64,000 nt of DNA from NCBI RefSeq assembly GCF_001685395.1, contig NZ_CP014167.1, forward strand, positions 1,307,501-1,371,500, in the 5' to 3' direction. This document shows positions 7,958 to 15,643 of this stretch, one piece after another. Numbering within the stretch: position 1 is the stretch's first letter; each line of letters opens with the position of its first letter. Both the position numbers and the translations under genes were made by a program. Below the pieces are notes generated by a model that had not been told where the DNA came from, searched no databases, and worked only from the letters and a program-made list of their open reading frames with translations. This DNA comes from Paenibacillus yonginensis. Lineage in GTDB: Bacteria; Bacillota; Bacilli; Paenibacillales; Paenibacillaceae.

Positions 7958-8932
7958 ATGAGCTGGGGAATTGGACTGCGCAATATTAAAACCGGTATCG
8001 CGATTTGCATTTGTTTGTTGATCGCGGTTATTTTCAAACTGAATTCACCGTTTTACGCGGCAATCGCTACCATTATATCTATGGAGAATACTATCACAAA
8101 CTCCTTTGCAGCCGGACGGCACCGGACGATGGGAACGCTGGTGGGGGCGCTTATCGGCGCTTGCTTTGCGTTTGTTGATCCTGGAAACGTGCTGTTATGC
8201 GCCATTGGCGTGGTTATCGTCATCTATGTCTGCAATTTGCTGCATTGGAACAAGTCGGTTTCGATCGGGTGTATCGTTTTTCTGGCGGTTATGCTGAATT
8301 TGGGCAGCAACGGGGCCAATCCATGGGCATATGGCTTACATCGGATCATTGATACTTTAATTGGTATTTCCGTGGCAGTTGCGGTAAATTATCTGATCTT
8401 TCCGCCTCGGCTGGAGGAGAGATTGGAGCAGAAACGCGTGGCGTTTGCAGAGCGGCTGTCTACGGAATTCAAAAAGATAACCGAAAGAGGCGAAACGGCC
8501 GATCTGCCTGGACTGCGGGCCGAGCTGATTAGCCTAGAGCAGGCTTTCGAGCAGTGGAAGAACGAAATCCACCCCCGGAAGGTTACCTCCCAGGCGACGA
8601 ATCAGACAGCGGAAGTATTGGCTTCTTACCGCCATATCTATGAGCATCTGGTCATCATGCAGCGGCTAAGGGAAGAACTGGGCATTTCAGCAGGCAAAGC
8701 CGATTTAGTGACCGGCGCCGAGCAGGCCGAATCTTCGGAGAGTTCGCTCCCTACTGTCGGCCCTTTCCCTATGGAGGATTCACAGCTGGAGCGGCAGAGG
8801 CTGAATGAACAATCGGAGATCGTCTACAGTTATCACAGAACCTGGATCTATCAGGAATTGCGAAGACAGGGGCTGCCTGTGCCGGACCTTCAAACGCTGC
8901 AATCTGCAAGGTCCAAGCCGGGCCGCATATAG
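7958..8932 (+). CDS. Aromatic acid exporter-like membrane protein (ArAE/FUSC family)
   Basis: A 324-residue protein. The N-terminal half (about residues 1-150) has five or six hydrophobic segments in the FUSC/ArAE pattern, including the family block GRHRTMGTLVGALIGACFAF. The C-terminal half is soluble and helical and ends in a charged tail. Related Bacillales proteins (YgaE/YqjA-type) are predicted efflux components for aromatic acids or similar amphiphiles; no substrate can be read from the sequence. It is preceded by GGAAGGAAGG and is monocistronic. Confidence 0.75.
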   Translation: MSWGIGLRNIKTGIAICICLLIAVIFKLNSPFYAAIATIISMENTITNSFAAGRHRTMGTLVGALIGACFAFVDPGNVLLCAIGVVIVIYVCNLLHWNKSVSIGCIVFLAVMLNLGSNGANPWAYGLHRIIDTLIGISVAVAVNYLIFPPRLEERLEQKRVAFAERLSTEFKKITERGETADLPGLRAELISLEQAFEQWKNEIHPRKVTSQATNQTAEVLASYRHIYEHLVIMQRLREELGISAGKADLVTGAEQAESSESSLPTVGPFPMEDSQLERQRLNEQSEIVYSYHRTWIYQELRRQGLPVPDLQTLQSARSKPGRI

Positions 8933-9036
8933 ATTTGCCCGCTATGCCCCCTGCTCTCAAGTAAGCCCGCTCCTGTTTCCTTAGTGGTGAATATATTAGA
9001 AACGTAAGAGTATATTCGCTGAAACAGGAAGGGGCA

Positions 9037-9501
9037 TTGGCTGGGATGGGGTATATACAGGAATTGAGAGCTCTCGTCGGGACAAGGCCTTTGATCATGA
9101 ATGGTTCTTGCGTTGTTCTTCTTGATGCGTATGACAGGCTGCTGCTCCAGCGCCGTAAGGATAATGCCCTTTGGGGGCTTCCCGGGGGCGCGATGGAGAT
9201 CGGGGAAAGTTATGAGGATACCGCGCGCCGCGAGCTGCTGGAGGAGACCGGCCTTCGGGCTGGCTGCTTGAGCATGCTGGGTCTTTATTCGGGAAAAGAT
9301 TTACACTTCCGGTATCCTAACGGAGATGAAGTGTTTTTGATATTTGCAGCTTACCTTTGCACCGATTATGAAGGCGAGCTTCAAGATGGAGCCGACGAAG
9401 TGCTTGAGGCTGGATTTTTTGAGCTGAACCGCCTGCCTGGTGCTATTCATCCGCCAGACTGGCCGGTGATCCGGAAATTGATTGCGGAGATGCCGAAGTG
9501 A
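9037..9501 (+). CDS. Nudix hydrolase
   Basis: About 154 residues with a complete Nudix box of the pattern GX5EX7REUXEEXGU beginning at GGAMEIGES. The N-terminal strand LLLQRRKDNALWGLPGG and the layout of the last half resemble ADP-ribose/NTP-type pyrophosphatases. Such enzymes hydrolyse nucleoside diphosphates linked to another moiety with Mg2+ bound by the box glutamates. The start is either TTG 9037 (behind AGGAAGG) or ATG 9046. It is a single-gene unit. Confidence 0.88.
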   Translation: MAGMGYIQELRALVGTRPLIMNGSCVVLLDAYDRLLLQRRKDNALWGLPGGAMEIGESYEDTARRELLEETGLRAGCLSMLGLYSGKDLHFRYPNGDEVFLIFAAYLCTDYEGELQDGADEVLEAGFFELNRLPGAIHPPDWPVIRKLIAEMPK

Positions 9502-9689
9502 TGGCAGGAGTCCCGGGTTTAAATGGAAGGTTGCTGCACTCTGTGGAGGGCGGCGGCCTTTTTGTATATGAGGGGGGGATCAGCAAGCAGGAATTGGAAT
9601 GGCGAGAGAAGAAGTTAATCTAACTCAAGATCTTGAAGCAGAAAAAAGCATGAACAGCCGTTCGGCCATTTAGGAATGGGGGAGAAATT

Positions 9690-10004
9690 TTGCTTGCACC
9701 GCTTATAGTTCTAGTTGTTTTGGCTTGTCTGGTTTCAGCCTTTATACCGTTTGGAGGGATCTTGGTTACTTCCGTTCTATTTGCTGTAGTTGTTCTTCAG
9801 TATCAGAAAATAAACAGGATTCACGAAGAGCTCCAGGAAATCCGGAAACATTTAGGCCTTATGAAACCTGAAGAGAAAGAAGAATATGAAATAGAACAGC
9901 AAATTAAAGAAGTTGATCAGCTGGATGACATGTCGAGAGAACAAAGGAATCAGAAAATCGAAGAAGAATTAGCGAATGCTGGGGACCCCGATAAAAAAGA
10001 TTAG
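9690..10004 (+). CDS. Small membrane protein with charged coiled-coil tail, unknown function
   Basis: A 104-residue protein starting at TTG behind GGGGGAG. Residues 3-35 are hydrophobic (one long or two short membrane segments). The rest is highly charged and probably coiled coil (INRIHEELQEIRKHLG) with an acidic and lysine-rich end. Many Bacillales have such tail-out membrane proteins of unknown role. No domain is recognised. Confidence 0.6.
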   Translation: MLAPLIVLVVLACLVSAFIPFGGILVTSVLFAVVVLQYQKINRIHEELQEIRKHLGLMKPEEKEEYEIEQQIKEVDQLDDMSREQRNQKIEEELANAGDPDKKD

Positions 10005-10146
10005 AGTATCCCGCTATTTGCCGGAAGACTGCAAGTGGCATGTCCCTTATAAAGAACATCTCTAAAACTGCATAATGCACAATATTCCTTCATGCAGGTC
10101 CTGTGTTATGATAGGAATACCAAATTATTCCGATTTGAGGTGTCTC

Positions 10147-10494
10147 ATGTTAACTTTGCATAACAAGCTAAAGATGGGCTGGGCATGGCTTATCTTTATT
10201 TTTGCCGTTTTGGCACTGGGCAGCAATCATGTTTATGGCTACTCCTTATTGGACAGCTTCTTGGATTTCATTGGAATTGGCAGCTGGACTGATGATGAAA
10301 AGCTGCGCGTGCATATTACAGCTCTCGTCACCCTTCCTTTGCTGATTCTGGGCGTTATTCAATCGGTGCGTCATTTAAAGGGGAGATACCCTCATATTTT
10401 CGGTCTATTATTTGTTTCGATTGGAGTTTGGATCGCGATCTATCCTGCGCTAACGGGGCGGCTTGTCCAGTTAGGGGAATGGCTTGTCAAATAA
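10147..10494 (+). CDS. Small integral membrane protein, unknown function
   Basis: A 115-residue protein with about three hydrophobic segments (WLIFIFAVLALG, ITALVTLPLLILGVI, IFGLLFVSIGVWIAIYPAL). The start ATG 10147 is chosen for the TTGAGGTG site; 24 further upstream codons are open but overlap a probable -10 element (TATGAT). It resembles the many uncharacterised Bacillales membrane proteins; no function can be given. Confidence 0.6.
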   Translation: MLTLHNKLKMGWAWLIFIFAVLALGSNHVYGYSLLDSFLDFIGIGSWTDDEKLRVHITALVTLPLLILGVIQSVRHLKGRYPHIFGLLFVSIGVWIAIYPALTGRLVQLGEWLVK

Positions 10495-10523
10495 TTACCC
10501 ATTTTGTATCGAAGGAGTTATGA

Positions 10524-11138
10524 ATGAATCTGCAGATCAAACAGAATTTGAAGAACAGTTATGACGACAAAGCCGTTCTGAGGGATCAATCGGAGCTTCC
10601 GGCTTGGAAATTGAAGGAGATGAAGGACTTCCTGGTTTTCTTTGATGAAGGCGAAGAATCGCGGATCTTAGACCTCGGAGCGGGAACCGGTCAGCACAGC
10701 TTGTACATGAAGGAGCGGGGCCTAGAGGTTACGTGTATTGATCTAAGCTCTAACATGGTGGAACTATGTCTTCAAAAAGGACTTAAAGCTTATGAAATGG
10801 ATTTTTATCATATCCATTTTGAAGATAACCATTTTAATGGCATTTGGGCTATGAATACCCTTCTTCACGTTCCCAAGCAGGATTTGCTCCAGGTTCTGGA
10901 GGGAGTCCGGAGAGTGTTGAAACCGGGCGGTTTATTCTATATGGGCGTATACGGCGGATATAACAGCGAAGGCATCTGGGACGAGGACACTTATTCGCCT
11001 AAGCGCTTTTTTTCTTTTTATGATGAGGTCTCGATGAAAGAGATGGTTTCTCAGGTCTTTAAACTTGAGTCATTCAAGACAGTTTCTTTAGATGGAATGG
11101 AGTTGGACTTCCAAGGCATGATTTTGAGAAAAGAATAG
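10524..11138 (+). CDS. Class I SAM-dependent methyltransferase
   Basis: A 204-residue protein with motif I ILDLGAGTGQHSLYM, post-I acidic residue (TCIDLSSNM), a GIWAMNTLLHV motif-IV region and VLKPGGLFYMG. It belongs to the small Methyltransf_11/25 group. It begins 29 nt after a small membrane-protein gene behind GAAGGAGTT and ends 23 nt before a HAD phosphatase, so the three could be co-transcribed. The substrate is unknown. Confidence 0.85.
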   Translation: MNLQIKQNLKNSYDDKAVLRDQSELPAWKLKEMKDFLVFFDEGEESRILDLGAGTGQHSLYMKERGLEVTCIDLSSNMVELCLQKGLKAYEMDFYHIHFEDNHFNGIWAMNTLLHVPKQDLLQVLEGVRRVLKPGGLFYMGVYGGYNSEGIWDEDTYSPKRFFSFYDEVSMKEMVSQVFKLESFKTVSLDGMELDFQGMILRKE

Positions 11139-11161
11139 GATTTGAGAATAGAAACAAGAAG

Positions 11162-11722
11162 GTGGGGGTCCTCCTGAAAGATTCAAGTGTACAGGCTGTT
11201 TTTCTGGATCGGGATGGAACGCTGGGTGGCACGGATCACGTGCTCTTACCTGGTCAGCTGGAGTTGTTCCCGTTTGTGCAGGAATCGATCCATAGATTAA
11301 AAGCAGCCGGAATTTGGGTTTATTCCTTCACTAATCAGCCGTTAATTGCCCGCGGAGAGGCTGTAAGAGAGGATTTTGAACAGGAACTGCTTTCCTTTGG
11401 ATTCGATAAAGTTTATTTATGCCCCCATGAACATGGAGAGGGCTGTTTGTGCAGGAAACCGGCTACCGGCATGCTTATGCAGGCTGCGAATGAAAACGGT
11501 CTGGATTTGAAGCAGTGTGTGGTAATCGGCGATAGATGGAAGGATATGGTCGCTGCGTATGAAGCCGGATGTAACCGTGTTCTTGTAAAGACGGGAGCTG
11601 GTCAGCGTGAATGGGACAAATATCAAAACGATGAATTCTTCGGCAGCTGGAAAGCAGCTGTTCCGCACTTTATAGCGGAAGATTTGAACGACGCCGTGAG
11701 ATGGGTATTTGAAAGAAGCTAA
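11162..11722 (+). CDS. HAD-IIIA phosphatase, GmhB/HisB-N-like
   Basis: About 186 residues with the HAD nucleophile motif FLDRDGT, motif II SFTNQP and motif III/IV in VVIGDRWKDMVAA. A CxH...CxC zinc loop (CPHEHGEGCLC) is typical of D-glycero-D-manno-heptose-1,7-bisphosphate phosphatase (GmhB) and HisB N-domains. The enzyme should be a small-molecule sugar- or alcohol-phosphate phosphatase. No heptose genes are visible nearby, so the exact substrate is open. GTG 11162 is a weakly supported start; the AGAAGGTGGGGG stretch could serve as ribosome site for a slightly later codon. Confidence 0.8.
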   Translation: MGVLLKDSSVQAVFLDRDGTLGGTDHVLLPGQLELFPFVQESIHRLKAAGIWVYSFTNQPLIARGEAVREDFEQELLSFGFDKVYLCPHEHGEGCLCRKPATGMLMQAANENGLDLKQCVVIGDRWKDMVAAYEAGCNRVLVKTGAGQREWDKYQNDEFFGSWKAAVPHFIAEDLNDAVRWVFERS

Positions 11723-11754
11723 GAGGAAAAACGTTACATACGGAGGGTTTATCC

Positions 11755-12273
11755 ATGGACATTCAAGCCAAACCATCCGCTTTCGTGAACTGGGGAGGGC
11801 ATCATGTAAAGCTGACCTGGTTCTCGAAGGTTTACCCGGAAGATTTAAGCAAGGTGACAAGCGTCCACGGATTTTGTGTGGAAGCTGGCAAAGTTCTGCT
11901 GGTGCAGCTTAAAGAACGAGGTTTTGATTTTCCGGGAGGACATGTGGAGCTTGGCGAGACGCCTGAAGAAGCGTTCCACCGTGAGGCGTATGAAGAGGGG
12001 TATGTCAGAGGTGCAATTCAATATCTTGGCATGATCGAGGTCAGCCATGAAGAAAATCCTTTATTTGACCCTTACGGAAGGTATCCTTTGGTGGGTTACC
12101 AGCTTTTTTACAGAATGGACGTCACAGAGCGGCTGCCTTTTGGCCGGGAACATGAATCAGTAACCCGCATTTGGGTTGAACCGGCGGAAATGCCTTTTGT
12201 GATTATGGACCATGAATTAGCGATGATCGCCTTAAATGAAGCGACAGAAATCCGTAATTCAATTGCAGAATAA
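11755..12273 (+). CDS. Nudix hydrolase
   Basis: A 172-residue protein with a Nudix box starting at GGHVELGETPEEAFHREA and ending EEGYV (alanine replaces the usual hydrophobic residue after RE). The N-terminal part before the Nudix fold is about 35 residues. It follows the HAD phosphatase by 32 nt behind ACGGAGGGTT, so the two are likely co-transcribed. Substrate unknown; nucleotide-type or nucleoside-diphosphate-sugar substrates are typical. Confidence 0.85.
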   Translation: MDIQAKPSAFVNWGGHHVKLTWFSKVYPEDLSKVTSVHGFCVEAGKVLLVQLKERGFDFPGGHVELGETPEEAFHREAYEEGYVRGAIQYLGMIEVSHEENPLFDPYGRYPLVGYQLFYRMDVTERLPFGREHESVTRIWVEPAEMPFVIMDHELAMIALNEATEIRNSIAE

Positions 12274-12286
12274 GGGGTAAAAAGCT

Positions 12287-12331
12287 ATGCCGCTGCCGCG
12301 CAAGAAATCAAAGAGTAGATTTTCGAGGTGA
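12287..12331 (+). CDS. Possible 14-codon leader ORF, basic peptide
   Basis: AAGGGG stands 9 nt before ATG 12287, which opens a frame MPLPRKKSKSRFSR ending at a TGA that lies inside the ribosome binding site of the next gene (GAGGTGA). Half of its residues are basic. It may be a translated leader coupling initiation of the methyltransferase, or chance. Confidence 0.2.
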   Translation: MPLPRKKSKSRFSR

Positions 12332-12334
12332 ACC

Positions 12335-13045
12335 ATGGACCGTCTTCAACTGATTAGACAAAAGGAAAAAGAATATCATGACGAAGCTTATAAACAATTT
12401 GAACTCTTTCAACCTGGCTCATGGCTGCACAAGCCTGTCCAAACCATTATGGAATTGTTAGTCCATTTTAAGGAGAAGGATGAACTCCGTGTGCTCGATT
12501 TAGGCTGCGGGGTAGGCAGGAACAGCATTCCGATTGCTCAAAGTCTGGAGTATAAACCGGGAGAAGTTGTAGCTGTCGATTTGCTGGAATCGGCGGTTGC
12601 CAAGCTGCAAAGCTATAGCAGGCAGTATGGAGTGGAGGACCGGATTCGTCCGGTGTTATCTGATATTTCAGCTTACCCCATTGCCGAGCGTTATTTTGAC
12701 CTGATTTTTTCGGTGTCGGCTCTGGAGCATTTGGATTCCGAGGCTAACTGGTCCGAGGTTATTAAGAGAATGAAGCAGGGCACCAAACCGGGTGGCCTAA
12801 ATGCCATCATCATGAGTACGTCAGTCAGAGAAACGGTGGAGGATACAGGCGATGAACTTGATCCCATGTATGAGCTAATGTTCAGCACAGAATCGCTGCT
12901 TCAGAAGCTCGAAGGACTTTATGCTGGCTGGGAGGTTTTGAAGCAGACGGTGAAGCCTTATGCGGTGCAAATCAAGAGGGACGGCCGGGCGATTAAGCTG
13001 GAGAGTGACGTGGTGACCTGGGTGGTCCAGAGAACCGGGGCTTGA
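12335..13045 (+). CDS. Class I SAM-dependent methyltransferase (TehB-like)
   Basis: A 236-residue protein with motif I VLDLGCGVGRNSIPIA, VVAVDLLESAV after strand 2 and a FSVSALEHLD motif-IV block, giving a TehB/Methyltransf_25 type core. The C-terminal part is a mixed alpha/beta cap. Start ATG 12335 follows GAGGTGA. It is the third stand-alone methyltransferase within 10 kb. Substrate unknown. Confidence 0.83.
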   Translation: MDRLQLIRQKEKEYHDEAYKQFELFQPGSWLHKPVQTIMELLVHFKEKDELRVLDLGCGVGRNSIPIAQSLEYKPGEVVAVDLLESAVAKLQSYSRQYGVEDRIRPVLSDISAYPIAERYFDLIFSVSALEHLDSEANWSEVIKRMKQGTKPGGLNAIIMSTSVRETVEDTGDELDPMYELMFSTESLLQKLEGLYAGWEVLKQTVKPYAVQIKRDGRAIKLESDVVTWVVQRTGA

Positions 13046-13146
13046 AGACATAGGAAGAGCCGTTTGGAAATTAAGGGAATAAACAGTCAAATAACAGATA
13101 AATAAGCAGGCCAATAAACACTTAATATGGAGATATGGAGGTTTCT

Positions 13147-13566
13147 ATGAATAAACCCTGGTCGGAAGAAGTGCCGGTTGTTCAGTTTAGGGTTGCAAGA
13201 CCGACGCACCAAATAGACAAAATCAAGGAATTTTACACAAAAGGTTTGGGTTTTGAAATTGTGGGTTCCTTTTCCGGCCATGAGGGATACGATGGGGTGA
13301 TGATTGGACTCCCTGGTGTAGATTATCATTTGGAGTTTACCCAGTATGAGGAAGCATCGCCGGTACCGCCTCCGTCCGAAGATAATTTGCTTGTCTTTTA
13401 TATCCCGGATTTGGAAGCCAGGAATGCTATCGTAGAGCGATTGCAGGAGATGGGGTATCCGGGGGTTGAGCCTGAGAACCCGTACTGGAAGCATAATGGC
13501 GTAACGATTTGTGATCCAGACGGCTGGAGAATTGTCCTGCAAAATACGAGAGGTATAACCAAATAA
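13147..13566 (+). CDS. VOC-superfamily (glyoxalase/bleomycin-resistance fold) protein
   Basis: A 139-residue two-module beta-alpha-beta-beta-beta protein. The first module contains KIKEFYTKGLGFEIVGSF and YHLEFTQY, the second NGVTICDPDGWRIVLQN. The HLEF and DPDGW/IVL segments carry the usual metal-site positions. Members are metal-dependent isomerases, dioxygenases or drug-binding proteins; none can be assigned. Start 13147 is preferred to a start four codons earlier because TGGAGGT is 5 nt upstream. Confidence 0.78.
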   Translation: MNKPWSEEVPVVQFRVARPTHQIDKIKEFYTKGLGFEIVGSFSGHEGYDGVMIGLPGVDYHLEFTQYEEASPVPPPSEDNLLVFYIPDLEARNAIVERLQEMGYPGVEPENPYWKHNGVTICDPDGWRIVLQNTRGITK

Positions 13567-13649
13567 AGAGAACAAGCGCATCTGCTTAATGACCCGGGCA
13601 TATAATGGGAAAAGTGCTGTTCGGAAATTTAAGCAGAGGTGATGATGAG

Positions 13650-13952
13650 ATGCAGGTGCTTGAAGTCGCTGTTATACACGTTAAACCGGGGAAGATTAAT
13701 GATTTTGAGAGCAGTGTCCGGAAAGCGTCGCGAATTATCTCTAACGCCAAAGGTTATGTCAGCCACGAGCTGCAGAAATGTGTAGAGCAGGACAACCAAT
13801 ATATTTTATTGGTCAAATGGGAGTCGATTAAGCACAACTTGATTGGCTTCCGGACCTCGCCGGAATATGAAGAATGGAAATCATTGCTGCAGCCTTACTT
13901 CGACACAGAGCCGGATGTGGGTCATTACATTAACATTAATCTAAAAAGCTAG
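13650..13952 (+). CDS. Antibiotic biosynthesis monooxygenase (ABM)-domain protein
   Basis: A 100-residue ferredoxin-like protein: VAVIHVKPGKINDFESSV, a middle GYVSHELQKCVEQDNQYILLVKWES and a terminal GHYININL strand. This is the ABM/HmoA-like dimeric alpha-beta barrel pattern. Possible roles are quinone or small-aromatic oxygenation or haem handling; no haem-ligand is evident. Start 13650 follows AGAGGTGATG. It is flanked by VOC and VanZ genes in the same direction. Confidence 0.72.
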   Translation: MQVLEVAVIHVKPGKINDFESSVRKASRIISNAKGYVSHELQKCVEQDNQYILLVKWESIKHNLIGFRTSPEYEEWKSLLQPYFDTEPDVGHYININLKS

Positions 13953-13986
13953 TTGGAGCTGTTGTATATCAGGAGTGAGTTTGTGC

Positions 13987-14430
13987 ATGCCTAGATCGTC
14001 TTATTTCAAAAACCCGTACTTGCGTCTTGTTCTTCTGGCCGTATTTGTGATCTATGGTCTGATTATGATCAAATTGCTTTTCCTGAGGGGGGCATCCTAC
14101 CAGTGGAAGGTCTACGATTACAACCTGGTCCCGTTCAGGACGATCAAACGGTATATTATGCATAAAGATCGGTTCAATTTTGATACCTGGTTCAAGAACT
14201 TGTTTGGGAATATTGTTCTATTTATTCCGTTAGGCGTGTTTCCTCCGCTGCTTCGAGAAAAATTTTTCAGATTTAAACCGTTTATTCTCCTGGTCGTATC
14301 GATTCTGTTAGCGGTTGAACTCGTCCAGCTGTTTACAAGGGTTGGAAGCTTTGATGTGGATGATCTGATTCTGAATTTGTTCGGAGCCTTGATCGGTTTT
14401 CTTCTCGTTAAATTTTGTACAAAGCACTAG
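13987..14430 (+). CDS. VanZ-like membrane protein
   Basis: About 147 residues with four hydrophobic segments and the VanZ-family signatures NLVPFRTI, NLFGNIVLFIPLG and DVDDLILNLFGALIGF. VanZ proteins give low-level teicoplanin resistance in enterococci by an unknown route; chromosomal homologues such as this are common and untested. AGGAG at 13971 could serve TTG 13981 or ATG 13987. It is a single gene within a run of small same-strand genes. Confidence 0.85.
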   Translation: MPRSSYFKNPYLRLVLLAVFVIYGLIMIKLLFLRGASYQWKVYDYNLVPFRTIKRYIMHKDRFNFDTWFKNLFGNIVLFIPLGVFPPLLREKFFRFKPFILLVVSILLAVELVQLFTRVGSFDVDDLILNLFGALIGFLLVKFCTKH

Positions 14431-14477
14431 ACCATTTGTAAAAGGCTTAAATATACGTATCCGAGGAGGAGTTAGTT

Positions 14478-14828
14478 TTGCACCCGATTCTAAATGAAAT
14501 TGGTACGGTATTTATTCCGGTGAGCGATATTGAAGCGGCTCGTGACTGGTACTCGGGTATTTTGGGCGTCCAGCCGGAGGGGGAGATCCAGTTTGGCCAT
14601 CTTTATGTGCTTCCCATGAAGGGGACAAGCATCGTATTGGACAGCAAAATTTACGCGGAGGATCGCATTTACAAAACTCCGGCTTTTCATTTGAATACCC
14701 CGGATATTGAAGCAGCGTACAGCTTCATGAAGGATATGAAGGTTGATTTGATCACAGGTATCGAGCATAACCACTGGTTCAACTTCAAGGACCCAGACGG
14801 GAATCTGCTGATGGTCTGCAAGTGTTAA
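14478..14828 (+). CDS. VOC-superfamily protein
   Basis: A 116-residue glyoxalase-fold protein: GTVFIPVSDIEAARDWYSGI at the start, a central DSKIYAED and a closing NHWFNFKDPDGNLLMVCKC. The H/E metal positions of the second module are present. It starts at TTG behind CGAGGAGGAG. The sequence is unlike the VOC gene at 13147, so the two are not a recent duplication. Confidence 0.78.
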   Translation: MHPILNEIGTVFIPVSDIEAARDWYSGILGVQPEGEIQFGHLYVLPMKGTSIVLDSKIYAEDRIYKTPAFHLNTPDIEAAYSFMKDMKVDLITGIEHNHWFNFKDPDGNLLMVCKC

Positions 14829-15031
14829 CCTGTCCCTCTCAGCGAATTTTCAGAATTTTCTTATCTAAAATTAAGCCTTGTTTCAGCGGAGGTTAAGCCG
14901 GCCTGACTAAAATATAAATACATACCCCCTATAAAAAATAGATTGGCTGCCCCGGAATTGTGGTTATTTTGGAGCAGCTCTTTTTTTGCCTTCATGATTC
15001 TTGAAAATAAGTTGGCTGAGAAACACAAATC

Positions 15032-15060
15032 TTGACATTGCACCTCCATGTAACTAAAAT
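15032..15060 (+). promoter_or_regulatory. Sigma-A promoter of the Rrf2 gene
   Basis: TTGACA (15032-15037), a 17-bp spacer and TAAAAT (15055-15060) form a strong promoter. The -10 box lies inside the 19-bp palindrome at 15049-15067, so a bound repressor would occlude RNA polymerase. Confidence 0.8.
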
Positions 15061-15067
15061 GGTTACA
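15049..15067. promoter_or_regulatory. Candidate Rrf2 operator (site 1)
   Basis: TGTAACTAAAATGGTTACA is a perfect 6-bp inverted repeat with a 7-bp centre covering the -10 box. The same 6-7-6 layout recurs at 15586-15604 before the oxidoreductase gene, which points to one regulator for both. Confidence 0.6.
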
Positions 15068-15082
15068 ACGGTGGTGTTGCAC

Positions 15083-15499
15083 ATGAAGCAGATAAGCACA
15101 AGGTTTTCCATAGCGGTTCACACGCTTTCTTTGATTGCTTTAAATCCAAATGAATGTACAGGCGATTATATTGCCTCAAGCGTGAACACAAATCCGGTTG
15201 TGATCCGGAGAATCATGGGCATGCTGAAGAAAGCCGGGCTGATTGACGTCCGTGTGGGCGTCGGCGGCGCTTCTCTATTAAAGAATCCGGAGGAAATATC
15301 GCTGCTGGAGGTTTATCGGGCAGTTAACGCAGCTGAAGAAAATCAGTTGTTTCGAATCCACGAGAATTCCAATATTAAGTGTCCGGTTGGCCGGAATATC
15401 GAAGCGGTTCTGCAAACGGAGTTCCTTGAAGCCCAACGGGCCATGGAACAAAGGCTGGCACAAACTACGCTGCAGGATTTAAGGGGCAAATTTGTGTGA
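15083..15499 (+). CDS. Rrf2-family transcriptional regulator (YwnA-like)
   Basis: A 138-residue winged-helix regulator: STRFSIAVHTLSLIAL, recognition region NTNPVVIRRIMGMLKKAGL and wing VGVGGASLLKNPEEISLLEV. Only C25 and C100 (in KCPVG) are present, so it lacks the three clustered cysteines of Fe-S types (IscR, NsrR). It could be a thiol switch or ligand sensor. Start ATG 15083 is chosen because the longer frame would begin inside the promoter. It probably represses itself and the NmrA-like gene 144 bp downstream through the paired palindromes. Confidence 0.85.
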   Translation: MKQISTRFSIAVHTLSLIALNPNECTGDYIASSVNTNPVVIRRIMGMLKKAGLIDVRVGVGGASLLKNPEEISLLEVYRAVNAAEENQLFRIHENSNIKCPVGRNIEAVLQTEFLEAQRAMEQRLAQTTLQDLRGKFV

Positions 15500-15554
15500 C
15501 ATGCAGCGTGCCAAAACAAAGTGTGCTGCTCCAGCAAGCTGAAGTTTTGGAACT

Positions 15555-15576
15555 ACGTCGAAAGACGTTTTTTTCA
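15555..15576 (+). terminator. Short hairpin with U tract after the Rrf2 gene
   Basis: ACGTC-GAAA-GACGT followed by TTTTTTT. The 5-bp stem with a GNRA loop is short but the U tract is good. Confidence 0.5.
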
Positions 15577-15585
15577 TAGATAAGT

Positions 15586-15604
15586 TGTAATTGATATTGT
15601 TATA
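15586..15604. promoter_or_regulatory. Candidate Rrf2 operator (site 2)
   Basis: TGTAATTGATATTGTTATA has the same TGTAAY-N7-GTTAYA form as site 1. It lies 40 bp before the start of the oxidoreductase gene. Confidence 0.55.
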
Positions 15605-15643
15605 ACAAAAATACTTACATCAAATATAAGGGAGGAATTGTAA

